Source: JAHEJN01 sp963787285
GTDB lineage: Bacteria; Actinomycetota; Acidimicrobiia; Acidimicrobiales; JAHEJN01
DNA: 64,000 nt
Direction of reading: 5' to 3'
Assembly: GCA_963787285.1 (NCBI GenBank)
Contig: CAWBCM010000010.1
Span: 97,759 to 161,758 of the forward strand
The notes beneath the pieces were generated by a model. The model did not search any database. It was not told where the DNA came from and saw nothing but the letters and a program-made list of their open reading frames with translations. The position numbers were made by a program, and so were the translations under genes. Below are positions 1-9,067 of this stretch, piece after piece (within the stretch, counting starts at the first letter, position 1; each line of letters opens with the position of its first letter).

Positions 1-668
1 AAAACACGGGTGCCGCGCTCCTCCTTCCACCACGCGGCGGTGATCAGGTCGGGTCGACGACGTTCGAGCTCACGAGCGGCGGCCACCGCCGCGGCCCGGA
101 CCTCGTAGGAGTCCCACCGGGGCTCGAGGCGCACGAACACGTGAATCCCCTTCGAACCGGTGGTCTTGGGGTACGAAGCAATGCCCAGCTCGTCGAAGAG
201 GAGCTTCACCTCGCTCGCCGTTTCGCGCACCTGATCGAACACGACGCCGGGCGTGGGGTCGAGGTCGATCCGCAGTTCGTCGGTGTGGTCGGGGTCGGCG
301 GCCAGGTAGGGCCATGGGTGAAAGCCGAGACAGCCGAGGTTGACCGCCCACACCACATGGCCGATGTCGGTCACCACCAATGCATTCGACGTCGTGCCGT
401 TCGGCGTGGAGACCACCGTGGTCTCGAGCCAGGCCGGCGCGCCCTCGGGTACCCGCTTCTGGAAGAACGACTTCCCGCCGGCGCCGTCGGGGAAGCGCTG
501 CATCAACGTGGGCCGTCCGCCCATCGATGCCAGCAGCGGTCCGGAAATCGCGATGTAGTAGTCGATGAGGTCGAGCTTCGTCTCGCCGTTCCTCGAGAAG
601 AACACCTTGTCGGGGTGGGTGACGCGCACGTCGTGCCCGGCCAGCTCGAGGGTGATCGGATCAGTCAT
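1..668 (-). CDS. LigD-like ATP-dependent polymerase/primase-domain protein (partial, C-terminus off left edge)
   Basis: The readable 222 residues match the polymerase domain of the LigD family (archaeo-eukaryotic primase fold) that fills gaps during bacterial non-homologous end joining. Visible hallmarks are an N-terminal VTHPDKVFF segment, the catalytic-type acidic cluster RIDLDPTPG and the later GSKGIHVFV motif, in the order seen in LigD PolDom. The ATG at 666-668 overlaps the stop of the upstream GNAT-HD gene by 8 bases, so it is the last visible gene of a leftward operon. The C-terminus lies outside the window, so it cannot be told whether this is a stand-alone PolDom or is fused to ligase or nuclease domains. 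Stand-alone PolDom proteins are common in Actinobacteria. Confidence 0.85.
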   Translation of the reverse strand, partial: MTDPITLELAGHDVRVTHPDKVFFSRNGETKLDLIDYYIAISGPLLASMGGRPTLMQRFPDGAGGKSFFQKRVPEGAPAWLETTVVSTPNGTTSNALVVTDIGHVVWAVNLGCLGFHPWPYLAADPDHTDELRIDLDPTPGVVFDQVRETASEVKLLFDELGIASYPKTTGSKGIHVFVRLEPRWDSYEVRAAAVAAARELERRRPDLITAAWWKEERGTRV

Positions 669-1815
669 CGGCTGCACCGCTGGTCGGGGGCACGTGGCCG
701 TTGGCCACGGCGTCGGCCAGGATGGCCTCGACCATGTCGGCCACTGCGGGTGCTCCCGGTCGGATGGCGTCGATCACCTCGGCGATGCGGTCGGCGCCGA
801 TCCCGTGGTCGTGCCACGGACGCCCGCCGTTGGCTGCGTTGAGCAGGAACGGATGGGCGCGGTCGCAGGCGTACGCGAATCGACCCTCGGCGGTCGAGCC
901 GGTCTCGTACTCGTCCCACAGCTCCCTCAGCTCGGCCCCCTGCCGGCCGGGCAACAGGCCGAAGATGCGATCGGCCGCGGCGTTCTCGAGCGCCAGCTTC
1001 GCCTCCGCGGCAGCCGTGTCGAAGAAGTAGGTGTCGCCCGCGTCGGCCTCGACGATGTCGTGGACGAGCAGGATCTCGATCACGCGGCTCAGGTCGACGG
1101 GTTCCGCAGCGTAAGGAGCGAGGGCCATCGCCATCATCGCGACGTGCCACGAGTGTTCCGCGGTGTTCTCGCGCCGGGTGCCGTCGACCAGGACCGCCCT
1201 CCGCTCGACCGTCTTCAGCCGATCGATGTCGAGCACGAACTCGAGTCGCGAGGCGAGGTCGGCGTCTCGGGCCGCGACGAGGTCGACCATCCGATCGCGG
1301 TCGAGAGGGCGTTGCCCGTCAGTGAGGTGATAGGCGAGGAACTGCACCCGCTTGGCCCCACCGTCGGTGTCCTGCTCGCCGATCGGTCGGAACCCGAACC
1401 GGCGATGGAAGCGGAGCGAGCCGTCGTTGCGGGGCCGGACGTTCACTTCGGCGGCCAGGACTGTTGCACCGTCGAGCCGTCCCCAGTCGACGAAGGCCTG
1501 ATAGAGCAACCCGCCCAGGCCCTGTCCCCGCTGATCGGCGCGAACGACCACGCGGTCGACGTACAGGAAGCCCTGGGGGTAGCGCTCGCAGAACGCCCGG
1601 TAGTTGAGGCTCTCGTAGGTGAGACCGGGGCCGTGCAGGCCCATCAGGAAGGCCACGAGCTCGCCGCCGCGTTCGGCCACGGTGAACCATCGGGCCTGTT
1701 CGGCCAGAACCGACAGCGATGCAGCGTCGAGATGGCCCACCGCGGGCACCGCGGCATTGTTCATCGGAAGGACCACACGCAGGTCATCGGGCGTGGCCGG
1801 GCGAAGGTCGATCAT
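661..1815 (-). CDS. GNAT N-acetyltransferase fused to HD-domain phosphohydrolase
   Basis: A 384-residue two-domain protein. Residues 1-165 are a GNAT acetyltransferase with the acetyl-CoA loop RADQRGQGLGG near 92-102 and a substrate-side FHRRFGF segment. Residues about 170-384 are an HD hydrolase of the YfbR/HDDC2 type, with His221 in AEHSWH, the HD pair at 252-253 in LLVHDIVEADAGD, and a later Asp region. YfbR-like enzymes are 5'-deoxynucleotidases. The ATG at 1813-1815 overlaps the stop of the upstream nuclease gene (ATGA), so the start is well fixed. An HD nucleotidase beside a FEN-like nuclease and a LigD polymerase suggests a nucleotide or DNA-repair role, but the acetyltransferase substrate is unknown. 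The fusion is read directly; its function is inferred. Confidence 0.85.
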   Translation of the reverse strand: MIDLRPATPDDLRVVLPMNNAAVPAVGHLDAASLSVLAEQARWFTVAERGGELVAFLMGLHGPGLTYESLNYRAFCERYPQGFLYVDRVVVRADQRGQGLGGLLYQAFVDWGRLDGATVLAAEVNVRPRNDGSLRFHRRFGFRPIGEQDTDGGAKRVQFLAYHLTDGQRPLDRDRMVDLVAARDADLASRLEFVLDIDRLKTVERRAVLVDGTRRENTAEHSWHVAMMAMALAPYAAEPVDLSRVIEILLVHDIVEADAGDTYFFDTAAAEAKLALENAAADRIFGLLPGRQGAELRELWDEYETGSTAEGRFAYACDRAHPFLLNAANGGRPWHDHGIGADRIAEVIDAIRPGAPAVADMVEAILADAVANGHVPPTSGAADD

Positions 1816-2678
1816 GGCTGCGGTGCGAGCTCGCGGGCGCGCGCGGCGAGCTGGGGCACACCGAGCCGAGCACACACCGCGGTGAAGGCCGGCGTCGGAC
1901 CGGCCCATCGCAGGTCGTCGACGGAGTCGAACAGGTCGAGATCGGTGATCACGGTGGCGATGGTACGAAAAAGGAGCGCGTCGTCGCGATGGTCGGCCAG
2001 CGTGGTCGCCAGTTTGGCCGCACCCCGCACCACGACGTCCCAGTCGTCGGCCGAATCGGGGATGTTCTCGATGTGGGTGTAGCGGGCCAGCACGGCTGCC
2101 GAGGACTTTGCACCCCAACCGGGAAGACCGGGGAAGCCGTCGGCGCTGTCGCCCACCAGGCCGAGGTAGTCGGCGATGGACTCGGGCCCCACGCCGAATT
2201 TCTCGGTCACGCCCGCGGCGTCGATGAGGAGTTGCTTGCGACGGTCGTACTGCACGATGCGGCCGTCGGGCCGCACGCACTGGCCGAGATCCTTGTCGGG
2301 GGTGCAGATGATCGCCCGTTCGACCCGCGGGTCGGCGGCGGCGGCGACCGCAGCCGACGCCAGGGCGTCGTCGGCCTCGTGCTCGACCATGGCGAAGACC
2401 ACGAACCCGGCGGACCGGAGCGCATCTTCGATCTCGGGGAACTGGGCGTACAGGTCGGGGTCGATGCCCGAGCCGTCCTTGTAGTCCTCGTAGAGGTCGT
2501 TGCGAAACGACTCGATGACGTGGTCGGTGGCGATACCGACGTGGGTGGCACCGTCACGGACCAGGTCGAGCATGCTCGACAGGACGCCGGTGGTGGCGCC
2601 GTGTCGCAGGTCGCGGTTGTTCGGGCCGTAGTGGAAGCGGAACAGCTCGTAGGTGCCGTCGACGAGGTGCACGTTCAT
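1812..2678 (-). CDS. 5'-3' exonuclease (Pol I N-terminal / FEN-like family)
   Basis: A 288-residue protein resembling the stand-alone 5'-nuclease domain of DNA polymerase I. It opens MNVHLVDGTYELFR, carries an acidic metal cluster in EHEADDALA and CTPDKDLGQC, and has the helix-hairpin-helix DNA-binding region around DYLGLVGDSADGFPGLPGWG. Such enzymes cleave flap or 5' ends during repair and Okazaki processing. The start at 2676-2678 was chosen because the protein family begins at this motif. Longer in-frame extensions have no family similarity. The stop is translationally coupled (ATGA) to the GNAT-HD gene downstream, forming an operon with the LigD-like gene. It diverges from the DivIVA-like gene at 2770, so promoters probably lie at 2680-2769. 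Confidence 0.88.
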   Translation of the reverse strand: MNVHLVDGTYELFRFHYGPNNRDLRHGATTGVLSSMLDLVRDGATHVGIATDHVIESFRNDLYEDYKDGSGIDPDLYAQFPEIEDALRSAGFVVFAMVEHEADDALASAAVAAAADPRVERAIICTPDKDLGQCVRPDGRIVQYDRRKQLLIDAAGVTEKFGVGPESIADYLGLVGDSADGFPGLPGWGAKSSAAVLARYTHIENIPDSADDWDVVVRGAAKLATTLADHRDDALLFRTIATVITDLDLFDSVDDLRWAGPTPAFTAVCARLGVPQLAARARELAPQP

Positions 2679-2769
2679 CGACCCAGCGTGACACAGGAGA
2701 GGAGGAGCCGCTCTCCCCAACCGACGGGTCCGCGACTAGAGTCGTCGCAAACGGAGAAGGGTTGAATTC

Positions 2770-3570
2770 GTGGGCCTGACCCCTGCCGACATCACCAACA
2801 CATCCTTTGCGCACGCGCGTAAGGGCTACGACGTCGACGAGGTCGACGCGTTCCTTCGCGCGCTCGCGGCCAAGGCGGCCGCCGAGCCCCCGGAGGAGTA
2901 CGGCCAGCTCGGCGACGAGGTCGCCTCGGTGCTGCGGGCTGCCAACGAGACGGCGTCATCGATCCGCGCCAAGGCCGAGGCCGAGGCCGCGGCGGTGGTG
3001 GCCGCCGCCGAACAGTCGCGCCTCGAGGTCGAGCAGGCCCGCGCCGGCGCCGAAGCCGACATCAGCCGCTCGCTGGTCGAAGCCGAGACCTACGCCGCCG
3101 AGACCCGTCAGGCCGCCGACGTCTATCACGCCACCACCCGGCGGGAGGCCGACGACTACGCCGTCCACACCCGTCAAGCCGCCGACGCCCACGACGACAC
3201 CACTCGCACCCAGGCCGACGATTACGCACAGACCACACGCGAAACCGCACTCGAGGAGGCCCGCGTCATCCGCTCGCAGGCCGAGGAGGATGCGCAGCGA
3301 CGCTCCGCCGCCTTGGTGGCGGCGGCCGAGGAGCGGGTGGCCGAGATGGAGAGTGTCGAGGCGGAGATCCGCTCGCGAGTGCAGTCGATCGCCATCGAGA
3401 TCCAACGCTTGGCCGACATGGGAAACGGCGTGATCGACCTGCGTGACCGTCGGCGTGTCGTCGTCGAGCCCGAAGAGGACGCCGTCCCGACGTCGCGAGC
3501 CATCTGGACCGCCGTCGGCGATGCCATGGCCAGCCCCGAGACACCCGGTCAGGAGTCCTCTGCTTCATGA
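2770..3570 (+). CDS. DivIVA-domain coiled-coil protein
   Basis: A 266-residue protein with the DivIVA N-terminal signature: F-x5-GYDVDEVDAFL around residues 15-30. Nearly all the rest is Ala/Glu/Arg-rich and predicted coiled coil (about 60-215), with a short acidic tail. DivIVA/Wag31-type proteins sense membrane curvature and organise polar growth or septation in actinobacteria. This one lacks the usual compact length and may be a paralogue rather than Wag31 itself. The start is GTG at 2770, preceded by a good GGAGAAGG ribosome site. The stop overlaps the start of the thiolase gene (ATGA), so the two are co-translated although their functions are not obviously linked. Confidence 0.82.
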   Translation: MGLTPADITNTSFAHARKGYDVDEVDAFLRALAAKAAAEPPEEYGQLGDEVASVLRAANETASSIRAKAEAEAAAVVAAAEQSRLEVEQARAGAEADISRSLVEAETYAAETRQAADVYHATTRREADDYAVHTRQAADAHDDTTRTQADDYAQTTRETALEEARVIRSQAEEDAQRRSAALVAAAEERVAEMESVEAEIRSRVQSIAIEIQRLADMGNGVIDLRDRRRVVVEPEEDAVPTSRAIWTAVGDAMASPETPGQESSAS

Positions 3571-4742
3571 CCACGGTGATCGCCGGAGGCGCCCGCACAC
3601 CCATCGGGAAGTTGTCGGGAGCGCTGGGTTCGCTCTCGGGTACCGACCTCGGTGGACGCGCGATCGCCGCCGCCCTCGAACGGAGCGGTGTCGAGCCCAC
3701 CGACGTCGACTACGTGGTCATGGGCCAGGTGCTACAGGCAGGAGCCGGCCAGGCCTCCGCCCGCAAGGCGGCCGCCAACGCGGGGATTCCCCTCACGGTC
3801 CCGGCGACCACCGTCAACAAAGTGTGCCTGTCGGGGATCAACGCCATCCATCTGGCCCACCACATGGTGCAGTCGGGTGACGCCGACATCGTGGTGGCCG
3901 GCGGCATGGAGTCGATGACACAGGCGCCGTACCTCCTTCCCGGCGCTCGTGCCGGGTTCCGTGCCGGCGACCAGACCGTGGTCGACTCGTTGTTCCACGA
4001 CGGCCTGTTCTGTGCGCTCGAGGCCTGCCTCATGGGCGAGGCAACCGATCGTTACGGCGCATCCGCGAGCCTGTCGCGCGTCGCCCAGGACGAAGTCGCC
4101 GCCGCGTCGCACGAGCGGGCGGCGCGTGCGACCAAGGACGGCATCTTCGCCGAGGAGATCGTCGCCGTCGCCGTTCCCCAGCGCCGGGGCGAACCCGCAG
4201 TGGTCGACGAAGACGAAGGGATACGGGCGGCGACCACGGTCGACTCGCTCGGCGCATTGCGCCCGGCGTTCACCGACGCCGGCAGCATCACCGCCGGCAA
4301 CGCCAGTCAGATCAGCGATGGCGCCTCGGCCGTGGTCGTCATGAGCTCCGCCACCGCGGCCCGCCGCGGTCTCGACCCGCTGGGTGAGATCGTCGGCTAC
4401 GGGCAGGTGGCCGGACCCGACCCCTCACTCCTGCACCAACCCTCCAATGCCATTCGCGCGGCACTGGCCGGTACCGACGTGACGCTCGCTCAACTCGACC
4501 TCTTCGAGATCAACGAGGCGTTCGCCGCCGTGGCCGTCGCCTCGATGGCCGACCTCGGCGTCGACGCGTCGGTGACGAACGTCAACGGTGGCGCCATCGC
4601 CCTCGGCCACCCCATCGGGGCCTCGGGCAATCGCCTCGTTCTCACGCTGTTGCACGAGCTGCGTCGTCGCGGTGGCGGCCTCGGTACGGCCGCCTTGTGC
4701 GGCGGTGGGGGTCAGGGCGACGCCATCATCGTTCGCGTCTGA
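3567..4742 (+). CDS. Acetyl-CoA C-acyltransferase (thiolase)
   Basis: A 391-residue thiolase-superfamily enzyme that cleaves or condenses acyl-CoAs (beta-oxidation or acetoacetyl-CoA formation) in the cytoplasm. The nucleophile is Cys87 in VNKVCLSG. NEAFAAV, His348 in GHPIGASG and the second active-site Cys378 in CGGGGQGDA are all in place, and the length is typical. All catalytic residues are present, so it is expected to be active. It is coupled by a 4-base overlap to the DivIVA-like gene upstream. The choice between acetoacetyl-CoA thiolase and long-chain 3-ketoacyl-CoA thiolase cannot be made from sequence alone. Several acyl-CoA ligases elsewhere in the window fit a lipid-degrading organism. 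Confidence 0.93.
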   Translation: MTTVIAGGARTPIGKLSGALGSLSGTDLGGRAIAAALERSGVEPTDVDYVVMGQVLQAGAGQASARKAAANAGIPLTVPATTVNKVCLSGINAIHLAHHMVQSGDADIVVAGGMESMTQAPYLLPGARAGFRAGDQTVVDSLFHDGLFCALEACLMGEATDRYGASASLSRVAQDEVAAASHERAARATKDGIFAEEIVAVAVPQRRGEPAVVDEDEGIRAATTVDSLGALRPAFTDAGSITAGNASQISDGASAVVVMSSATAARRGLDPLGEIVGYGQVAGPDPSLLHQPSNAIRAALAGTDVTLAQLDLFEINEAFAAVAVASMADLGVDASVTNVNGGAIALGHPIGASGNRLVLTLLHELRRRGGGLGTAALCGGGGQGDAIIVRV

Positions 4743-4770
4743 CCCGTGCCGTCCCATTGCGGCCCGGGAA

Positions 4771-4798
4771 TTGCTTCACGTTACGGTTTGATTACACT
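4771..4798 (+). promoter_or_regulatory. Sigma70-like promoter candidate for the M23 peptidase
   Basis: TTGCTT at 4771-4776 and TACACT at 4793-4798 are separated by 16 bases. They lie in the only non-coding gap between the thiolase stop and the peptidase GTG. The predicted transcript would have a very short leader. The call rests on pattern only. Confidence 0.35.
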
Positions 4799-4816
4799 GT
4801 TGGTCTGCTCGTAGCC

Positions 4817-6145
4817 GTGGATCCCCCGAGAGCACCCGCTTCACCCGTGCGTAATCGTCTCATTTCTGCCATCGTCTCCTCGCTCCTTCTCGTAGGAGTG
4901 CTCGGGATCGCGCCCGCCCCGGCCCAGGACTCGCTGGAGGACGCTCGAGCCGAACGGGAAGAGCTGCGGCGCCAGGCCGCCGAGGTCGCCGCCGAGATCG
5001 ACCTGCTCGGTGCCCAGGACGCCGACGTGGCCCAGGCGTTGGCCGATCTCGAGGCGTTCGTCGCCCAGACCCAGGCCGACATCGAGGCCGCCGAGCTGGC
5101 CATCGCCCAGGCCGAGGCCGAGGCCGCGGCCACCGACCTGGAGGTCGAGCGGCTGAACGGGGAGATCGCCGGTGCCCGCGAGGTCGTGCGCACCTTCGCG
5201 GTCACCGCCTACGTGTCGCCCGACGGCTCCGATCTCGACAACCTCCTGGCCGCCACCGACCCTCGGACCAACGAGCTCCGGAAGTTCTTCGTCGGGCTGG
5301 CCGGAGGCAACGCCGACGACGCGATCGGCGAACTCCGACGACTACAGGACGACCAGGACGCCCTGCGACTCGTTGCCGAGGGCGCCAGGGACCGGGCCGA
5401 CGCCAGCCGGGCCGAGCTCGAGGTCAAGCTCGTCGAGCTCCGCGATGCGATTGCAGCCCAGGAATCGATCCGGGCCGACATCGAACGCCGAATCGACGAG
5501 TGGGAAGGCGAGTCGGCCGCCCTGGCTGCCGCCGACGCCGAGGTGACCGCGATCATCCAGGCCGAAGAAGCGCGAATCGAGGCCGCCCGTCAGGCCGAGA
5601 TCCAGCGCCTGGCCGACCTGGAACGCCAGCGACTGGCCGAGGAGCAACGCCTGGCCGACCTCGCACAACAGCGCCAGCTCGCCGAGGAACAGGCGGTCAC
5701 GCCGGAGGTCACCCCCGACGACGGTGCGGTCGATTCACCGGCCCTGCCGCCGGTCGACGCGCCGTCCAGTTTCATCTGGCCGGTGAACGGCGCCGTCGTC
5801 TCATCATTCGGGTTCCGTATCCACCCGATCTTCGGGACCCAGCGCTTCCATTCCGGCATCGACATCAACGCGGGGACGGGTACGCCCATCGCGGCGTCCG
5901 CCGGCGGCGTGGTGATCACGGCGGGCTGGATGGACGGCTATGGCAACACCGTGATCATCGACCACGGTGGCGGCTTCGCCACGCTGTACGGCCATCAGTC
6001 GCAGCTCGGGGTCTCGGTGGGCCAGTCGGTGAACCAGGGCGCCATCATCGGTTACGTCGGCTCCACCGGTTGGTCGACCGGGCCCCACCTGCATTTCGAG
6101 ATCCGCATCGGTGGCGCTCCCGTCGATCCCCTCGGCTATCTCTAG
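4817..6145 (+). CDS. Secreted M23-family peptidoglycan endopeptidase with coiled-coil region
   Basis: About 442 residues. A basic N-terminus and hydrophobic stretch (about residues 12-32, ending APAPAQ) form a signal peptide. A long Ala/Glu/Arg coiled coil follows (about 35-290), then a short Pro-rich linker and a C-terminal LytM/M23 domain. The Zn ligands are visible in RFHSGIDI and in HLHFEIR, both complete. This EnvC/NlpD-like layout is typical of cell-wall hydrolases or their activators acting outside the membrane during division. The start is uncertain: GTG at 4817 is used, but GTG at 4847 would also keep the signal peptide. Neither has a strong ribosome site, and the promoter position suggests a nearly leaderless mRNA. 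Confidence 0.88.
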   Translation: MDPPRAPASPVRNRLISAIVSSLLLVGVLGIAPAPAQDSLEDARAEREELRRQAAEVAAEIDLLGAQDADVAQALADLEAFVAQTQADIEAAELAIAQAEAEAAATDLEVERLNGEIAGAREVVRTFAVTAYVSPDGSDLDNLLAATDPRTNELRKFFVGLAGGNADDAIGELRRLQDDQDALRLVAEGARDRADASRAELEVKLVELRDAIAAQESIRADIERRIDEWEGESAALAAADAEVTAIIQAEEARIEAARQAEIQRLADLERQRLAEEQRLADLAQQRQLAEEQAVTPEVTPDDGAVDSPALPPVDAPSSFIWPVNGAVVSSFGFRIHPIFGTQRFHSGIDINAGTGTPIAASAGGVVITAGWMDGYGNTVIIDHGGGFATLYGHQSQLGVSVGQSVNQGAIIGYVGSTGWSTGPHLHFEIRIGGAPVDPLGYL

Positions 6146-6192
6146 GGCCGGGTATCCCACGACGGCCACGAACCGGTTCTAGTGTCGTGCCC

Positions 6193-7740
6193 ATGTCGCG
6201 GATGTCGGTCATCGGAGTGATCCTGTGCATGTGCCTCTGCGGCACCGCCGCCGCTTCGCCCGGTGCCCCGCCGGCCGACGAGACCACGACGTGGTTCTTC
6301 TCGAACCGGCTGGCCGGCGGGTCGGCGGCCTTCTCGGTGGCCTTCGGTGACGCCGGGGCCGACGGCTACCTGAGTGGCGACTGGGACGGCAGTGGCGTCG
6401 ACGGCATCGCGGTGCGATCGGGGCGCCTCTACCGGCAGTACGACCTGCAGACCGGCACGACCAGAGTGGTCTCCTTCGGCACGGCGGACGACGAGGTGTT
6501 CGTCGGCGACTGGGACGGCAACGGCACCGACACCCTCGCGGTCCGACGCGGCAACGTCTTCTATGCCAGCTCCACGGGTCGATCAGGGGTCGCCGACATC
6601 GTGTTCGCGTACGGACGTGCCGGCGACGAGGTGTTCGTCGGTGACTGGGACGGCAACGGCACCGACACGCTCGCGGTCCGACGCGGCAACCAGTTCCTCG
6701 TGCGCAACTCGGTCACGACGGGCCCGGCCGAGACGGCCTTCGCCTACGGGAGAACGCACGACGAGGTGCTGGTCGGGGACTTCGACGGCGACGGCAACGA
6801 CACCTTCGCGGTGCGACGGGGCAAGGAGTACCACGTGCGGGACGACCTTCGCTCCGGTCCGGCCTCGGTCGTGTTCTCCTACGGCCGGGCCGCCGATCAG
6901 GTGACGCTGGGCGACTGGGATGGCGACGGCGACGACACGCTCGCGGTTCGACGCGTCGGCGTGCCGCTGCCGAACGCACCGTCGATCACCGGCGCCCGTT
7001 TCGTCGCTCACTACGGCTCGAGCGCAACGCCGTTGCTCGGCGTACTGGGCGAGGGCACCGTCGCCGACTCGGCCCGCCGCGTGGCCGCCCGCGCCGCCGA
7101 GTGGGACGGGTTCGGTCTGCCCACGGTGCCCGCGGCCGAGTTCATCGCCACGATCGCGAACGCGTCGCCCGGCCCACAGGGCGACTGGAGCGTCCGCATC
7201 CCCCACAACGAGATCCGGCCCTACATCGAGGCGATGCGCTCGGTGGGCGGCATCACCGTCCTCGACCTCCAACCCGGTCGGAGCGACTTCCTCACCCAGG
7301 CCAAGGAGTACGAAGCACTTCTGCTCGAACCCGACGTCCACCTGGCGCTCGACCCCGAATGGCGAATGCAGCCCGGGCAGATACCCGCACGCGTGATCGG
7401 CTCCGTCGATGCAGCCGAGGTCAACGCGGTCACGGCGTGGCTCGACGCGCTGGTCGCGGCGAACGATCTCCCACCCAAGTTGGTGATCATCCATCAGTTC
7501 ACGCCGTTCATGGTGACCAACCGAGATCGACTCGCCCCTCGCGACAATCTCACGATGCTGATTCACATCGACGGGTTCGGCAGTCCCGAGGCCAAGGTCT
7601 CACGCGTGAACGAGCTCCGTCCCACACCTCCGATCCGGCTCGGATTCAAGCTGTTCCTCGACGAGGACACGCGGCTGATGGCGCCGGCCGAGGTGATCGA
7701 ACGTCTCGCTCCCGATCCGATCTACGTGTCGTACCAGTGA
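6193..7740 (+). CDS. Secreted protein with FG-GAP-type repeats and a conserved actinobacterial C-terminal domain
   Basis: A 515-residue exported protein. Residues 1-22 form a signal peptide (MSRMSVIGVILCMCLCG). Residues about 30-255 carry five repeats of roughly 45 residues with the calcium-site-like core VGDWDGNGTDT followed by AVRRGN, expected to fold as beta-propeller blades. The C-terminal half (about 260-515) matches a domain recalled from other actinobacterial lipoproteins, with LDLQPGRSDF, ALDPEWRM, VIIHQFTP and GFKLFLDEDT motifs. The acidic and histidine residues suggest a TIM-barrel hydrolase, but no activity is established. The repeat type recurs in the proteins at 24984 and 44475. 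The ATG at 6193 places the signal peptide at the N-terminus. Confidence 0.8.
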   Translation: MSRMSVIGVILCMCLCGTAAASPGAPPADETTTWFFSNRLAGGSAAFSVAFGDAGADGYLSGDWDGSGVDGIAVRSGRLYRQYDLQTGTTRVVSFGTADDEVFVGDWDGNGTDTLAVRRGNVFYASSTGRSGVADIVFAYGRAGDEVFVGDWDGNGTDTLAVRRGNQFLVRNSVTTGPAETAFAYGRTHDEVLVGDFDGDGNDTFAVRRGKEYHVRDDLRSGPASVVFSYGRAADQVTLGDWDGDGDDTLAVRRVGVPLPNAPSITGARFVAHYGSSATPLLGVLGEGTVADSARRVAARAAEWDGFGLPTVPAAEFIATIANASPGPQGDWSVRIPHNEIRPYIEAMRSVGGITVLDLQPGRSDFLTQAKEYEALLLEPDVHLALDPEWRMQPGQIPARVIGSVDAAEVNAVTAWLDALVAANDLPPKLVIIHQFTPFMVTNRDRLAPRDNLTMLIHIDGFGSPEAKVSRVNELRPTPPIRLGFKLFLDEDTRLMAPAEVIERLAPDPIYVSYQ

Positions 7741-7749
7741 CGGGTCGCC

Positions 7750-8469
7750 TCAGGTTCGGGTGAGCTCTTTCCACAGGCTGGCGTAGGCCGCGGCCGAGCG
7801 ACCCCCGGGGAAGGCGATCGCGACGGGTTGTCGCTTCTCGCAGGCCCGCTCGATCTCGACCGTCTCGGGGATCCAGGTCGACAGGATGTCGCGGTGGTCG
7901 GCCCGCAGATCGTCGACGAAGGCGGCGTGGCGGGCCAGCATCGGGTCGACCATGCTGAGGAAGCCGCGAACCCGTGTGCGGGCCGTCGGGTCGCGCTCGA
8001 CGAAGTCGACGAACTGATCGAAGGACCGGACCGCCAGCATCGAAGGGACGATCGGCACCACGACATCGGCACCGACCCCGACGACCGACTTCACCGCCGA
8101 GTCGACGCCGGCCGGCAGGTCGAGCACCAGGAGCTCGTAGTTGCCGTGTTCGGCCGCGACCATCCGAGCCAGCTGCTTGCTGTGGACGAGCGTCGCTCCC
8201 GAGGCGAGCGTTGCGTCGGCCGGAATGACCGACAGACCCTCTATGGAACTGGGCACAGGGTCGTGATTGGTCGGTCGCCGGAACAGCCCCGCCCGGGGCG
8301 GAGGCTGGGTCAAGGGTTCGACGCCGGTGAGGTGACACGCAGCCGCCTGGGGGTCGAGATCCCACACGACGGCCCGCAGGCCCGACAACGCCGCGGCCGT
8401 GGCCACGTTCACCGCAGCCGTGGTCTTTCCCACTCCGCCCTTGACCGCGGCAAACGCCAGAATGCGCAT
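7750..8469 (-). CDS. ParA/MinD-family ATPase
   Basis: A 239-residue P-loop ATPase with the deviant Walker A KGGVGKTT at residues 10-17, WDLDPQAAA as the A' region and LLVLDLPAGVD as Walker B. The family positions chromosomes, plasmids or protein complexes on DNA or membranes. No ParB gene or parS-like site is adjacent, so this is an orphan ParA rather than the chromosomal segregation pair. The start at 8467-8469 puts the Walker motif at the usual N-terminal position; a longer GTG version adds only a basic unconserved stretch. It converges on the FG-GAP gene with a 9-base gap and diverges from the CBS gene. Confidence 0.88.
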   Translation of the reverse strand: MRILAFAAVKGGVGKTTAAVNVATAAALSGLRAVVWDLDPQAAACHLTGVEPLTQPPPRAGLFRRPTNHDPVPSSIEGLSVIPADATLASGATLVHSKQLARMVAAEHGNYELLVLDLPAGVDSAVKSVVGVGADVVVPIVPSMLAVRSFDQFVDFVERDPTARTRVRGFLSMVDPMLARHAAFVDDLRADHRDILSTWIPETVEIERACEKRQPVAIAFPGGRSAAAYASLWKELTRT

Positions 8470-8621
8470 GTAGCGGACCCTATCGGCCTTGCGTACACGG
8501 CTCCCCACCTTCGGGGCCTGCGACTTCGCGGATGACAGATCGCCGTCGGTCGCCTAGTTTGAGAGCGGAGCAACACAACGTCGTGCGTTCCTGTCCGGGC
8601 CGATCCTGCGAAGGGAGCACC

Positions 8622-9056
8622 ATGCGAATCTCCGAACTTCTCGACACCAAGGGCCAGCGGGTAGCCACTGTCGATCCGGCCGATCGCGTCTCCGACGCCA
8701 TCGCCCTGCTCGCCGAGTGGGGCATCGGTGCCCTGGTGGCGTCGGCCGACGGCAAGACCATCGCCGGCATCATCTCCGAGCGTGACATCGTGCGCAGCCT
8801 GGCCGAAGAACACGAGTGGACGCTGCGACTGCGGGTCGACGACCTCATGACCAAGTCCGTCGTCACCTGCGCACCGAACGACACGGTCGACTCGCTCATG
8901 AGCCTCATGACCGCCAATCGCATCCGCCACGTGCCGGTGGTCGAAGCGGGCGAATTGCTCGGCATCGTGAGCATCGGCGATGTCGTCAACATTCGCCTCC
9001 AAGAGCTCGAGGCCGAGGCGTCCGCCGTCCACGACTACATCACGCTGGGTCGCTGA
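8622..9056 (+). CDS. CBS-domain pair protein
   Basis: A 144-residue protein made of two tandem CBS motifs: about 8-62 (ISERDIV end) and about 75-132 (VSIGDVV end). Two CBS motifs form a Bateman module that binds adenosine nucleotides and usually regulates a partner. The two conserved G-x-(I/V)-(T/S)-x2-D segments are recognisable as IAGIISERD and LLGIVSIGD. The start ATG at 8622 follows a strong GAAGGGAG site; longer reading adds only unconserved residues. Stand-alone CBS pairs of this size are frequent in actinobacteria and often unassigned. No partner enzyme is apparent nearby. Confidence 0.9.
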   Translation: MRISELLDTKGQRVATVDPADRVSDAIALLAEWGIGALVASADGKTIAGIISERDIVRSLAEEHEWTLRLRVDDLMTKSVVTCAPNDTVDSLMSLMTANRIRHVPVVEAGELLGIVSIGDVVNIRLQELEAEASAVHDYITLGR

Positions 9057-9067
9057 CCTCGATCGGC

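Noticed and set aside
1816..2280. Extending the GNAT-HD protein upstream into the nuclease gene
   Set aside because: The extra N-terminal residues are basic shadow sequence. The ATGA overlap at 1812-1815 fixes the true start.
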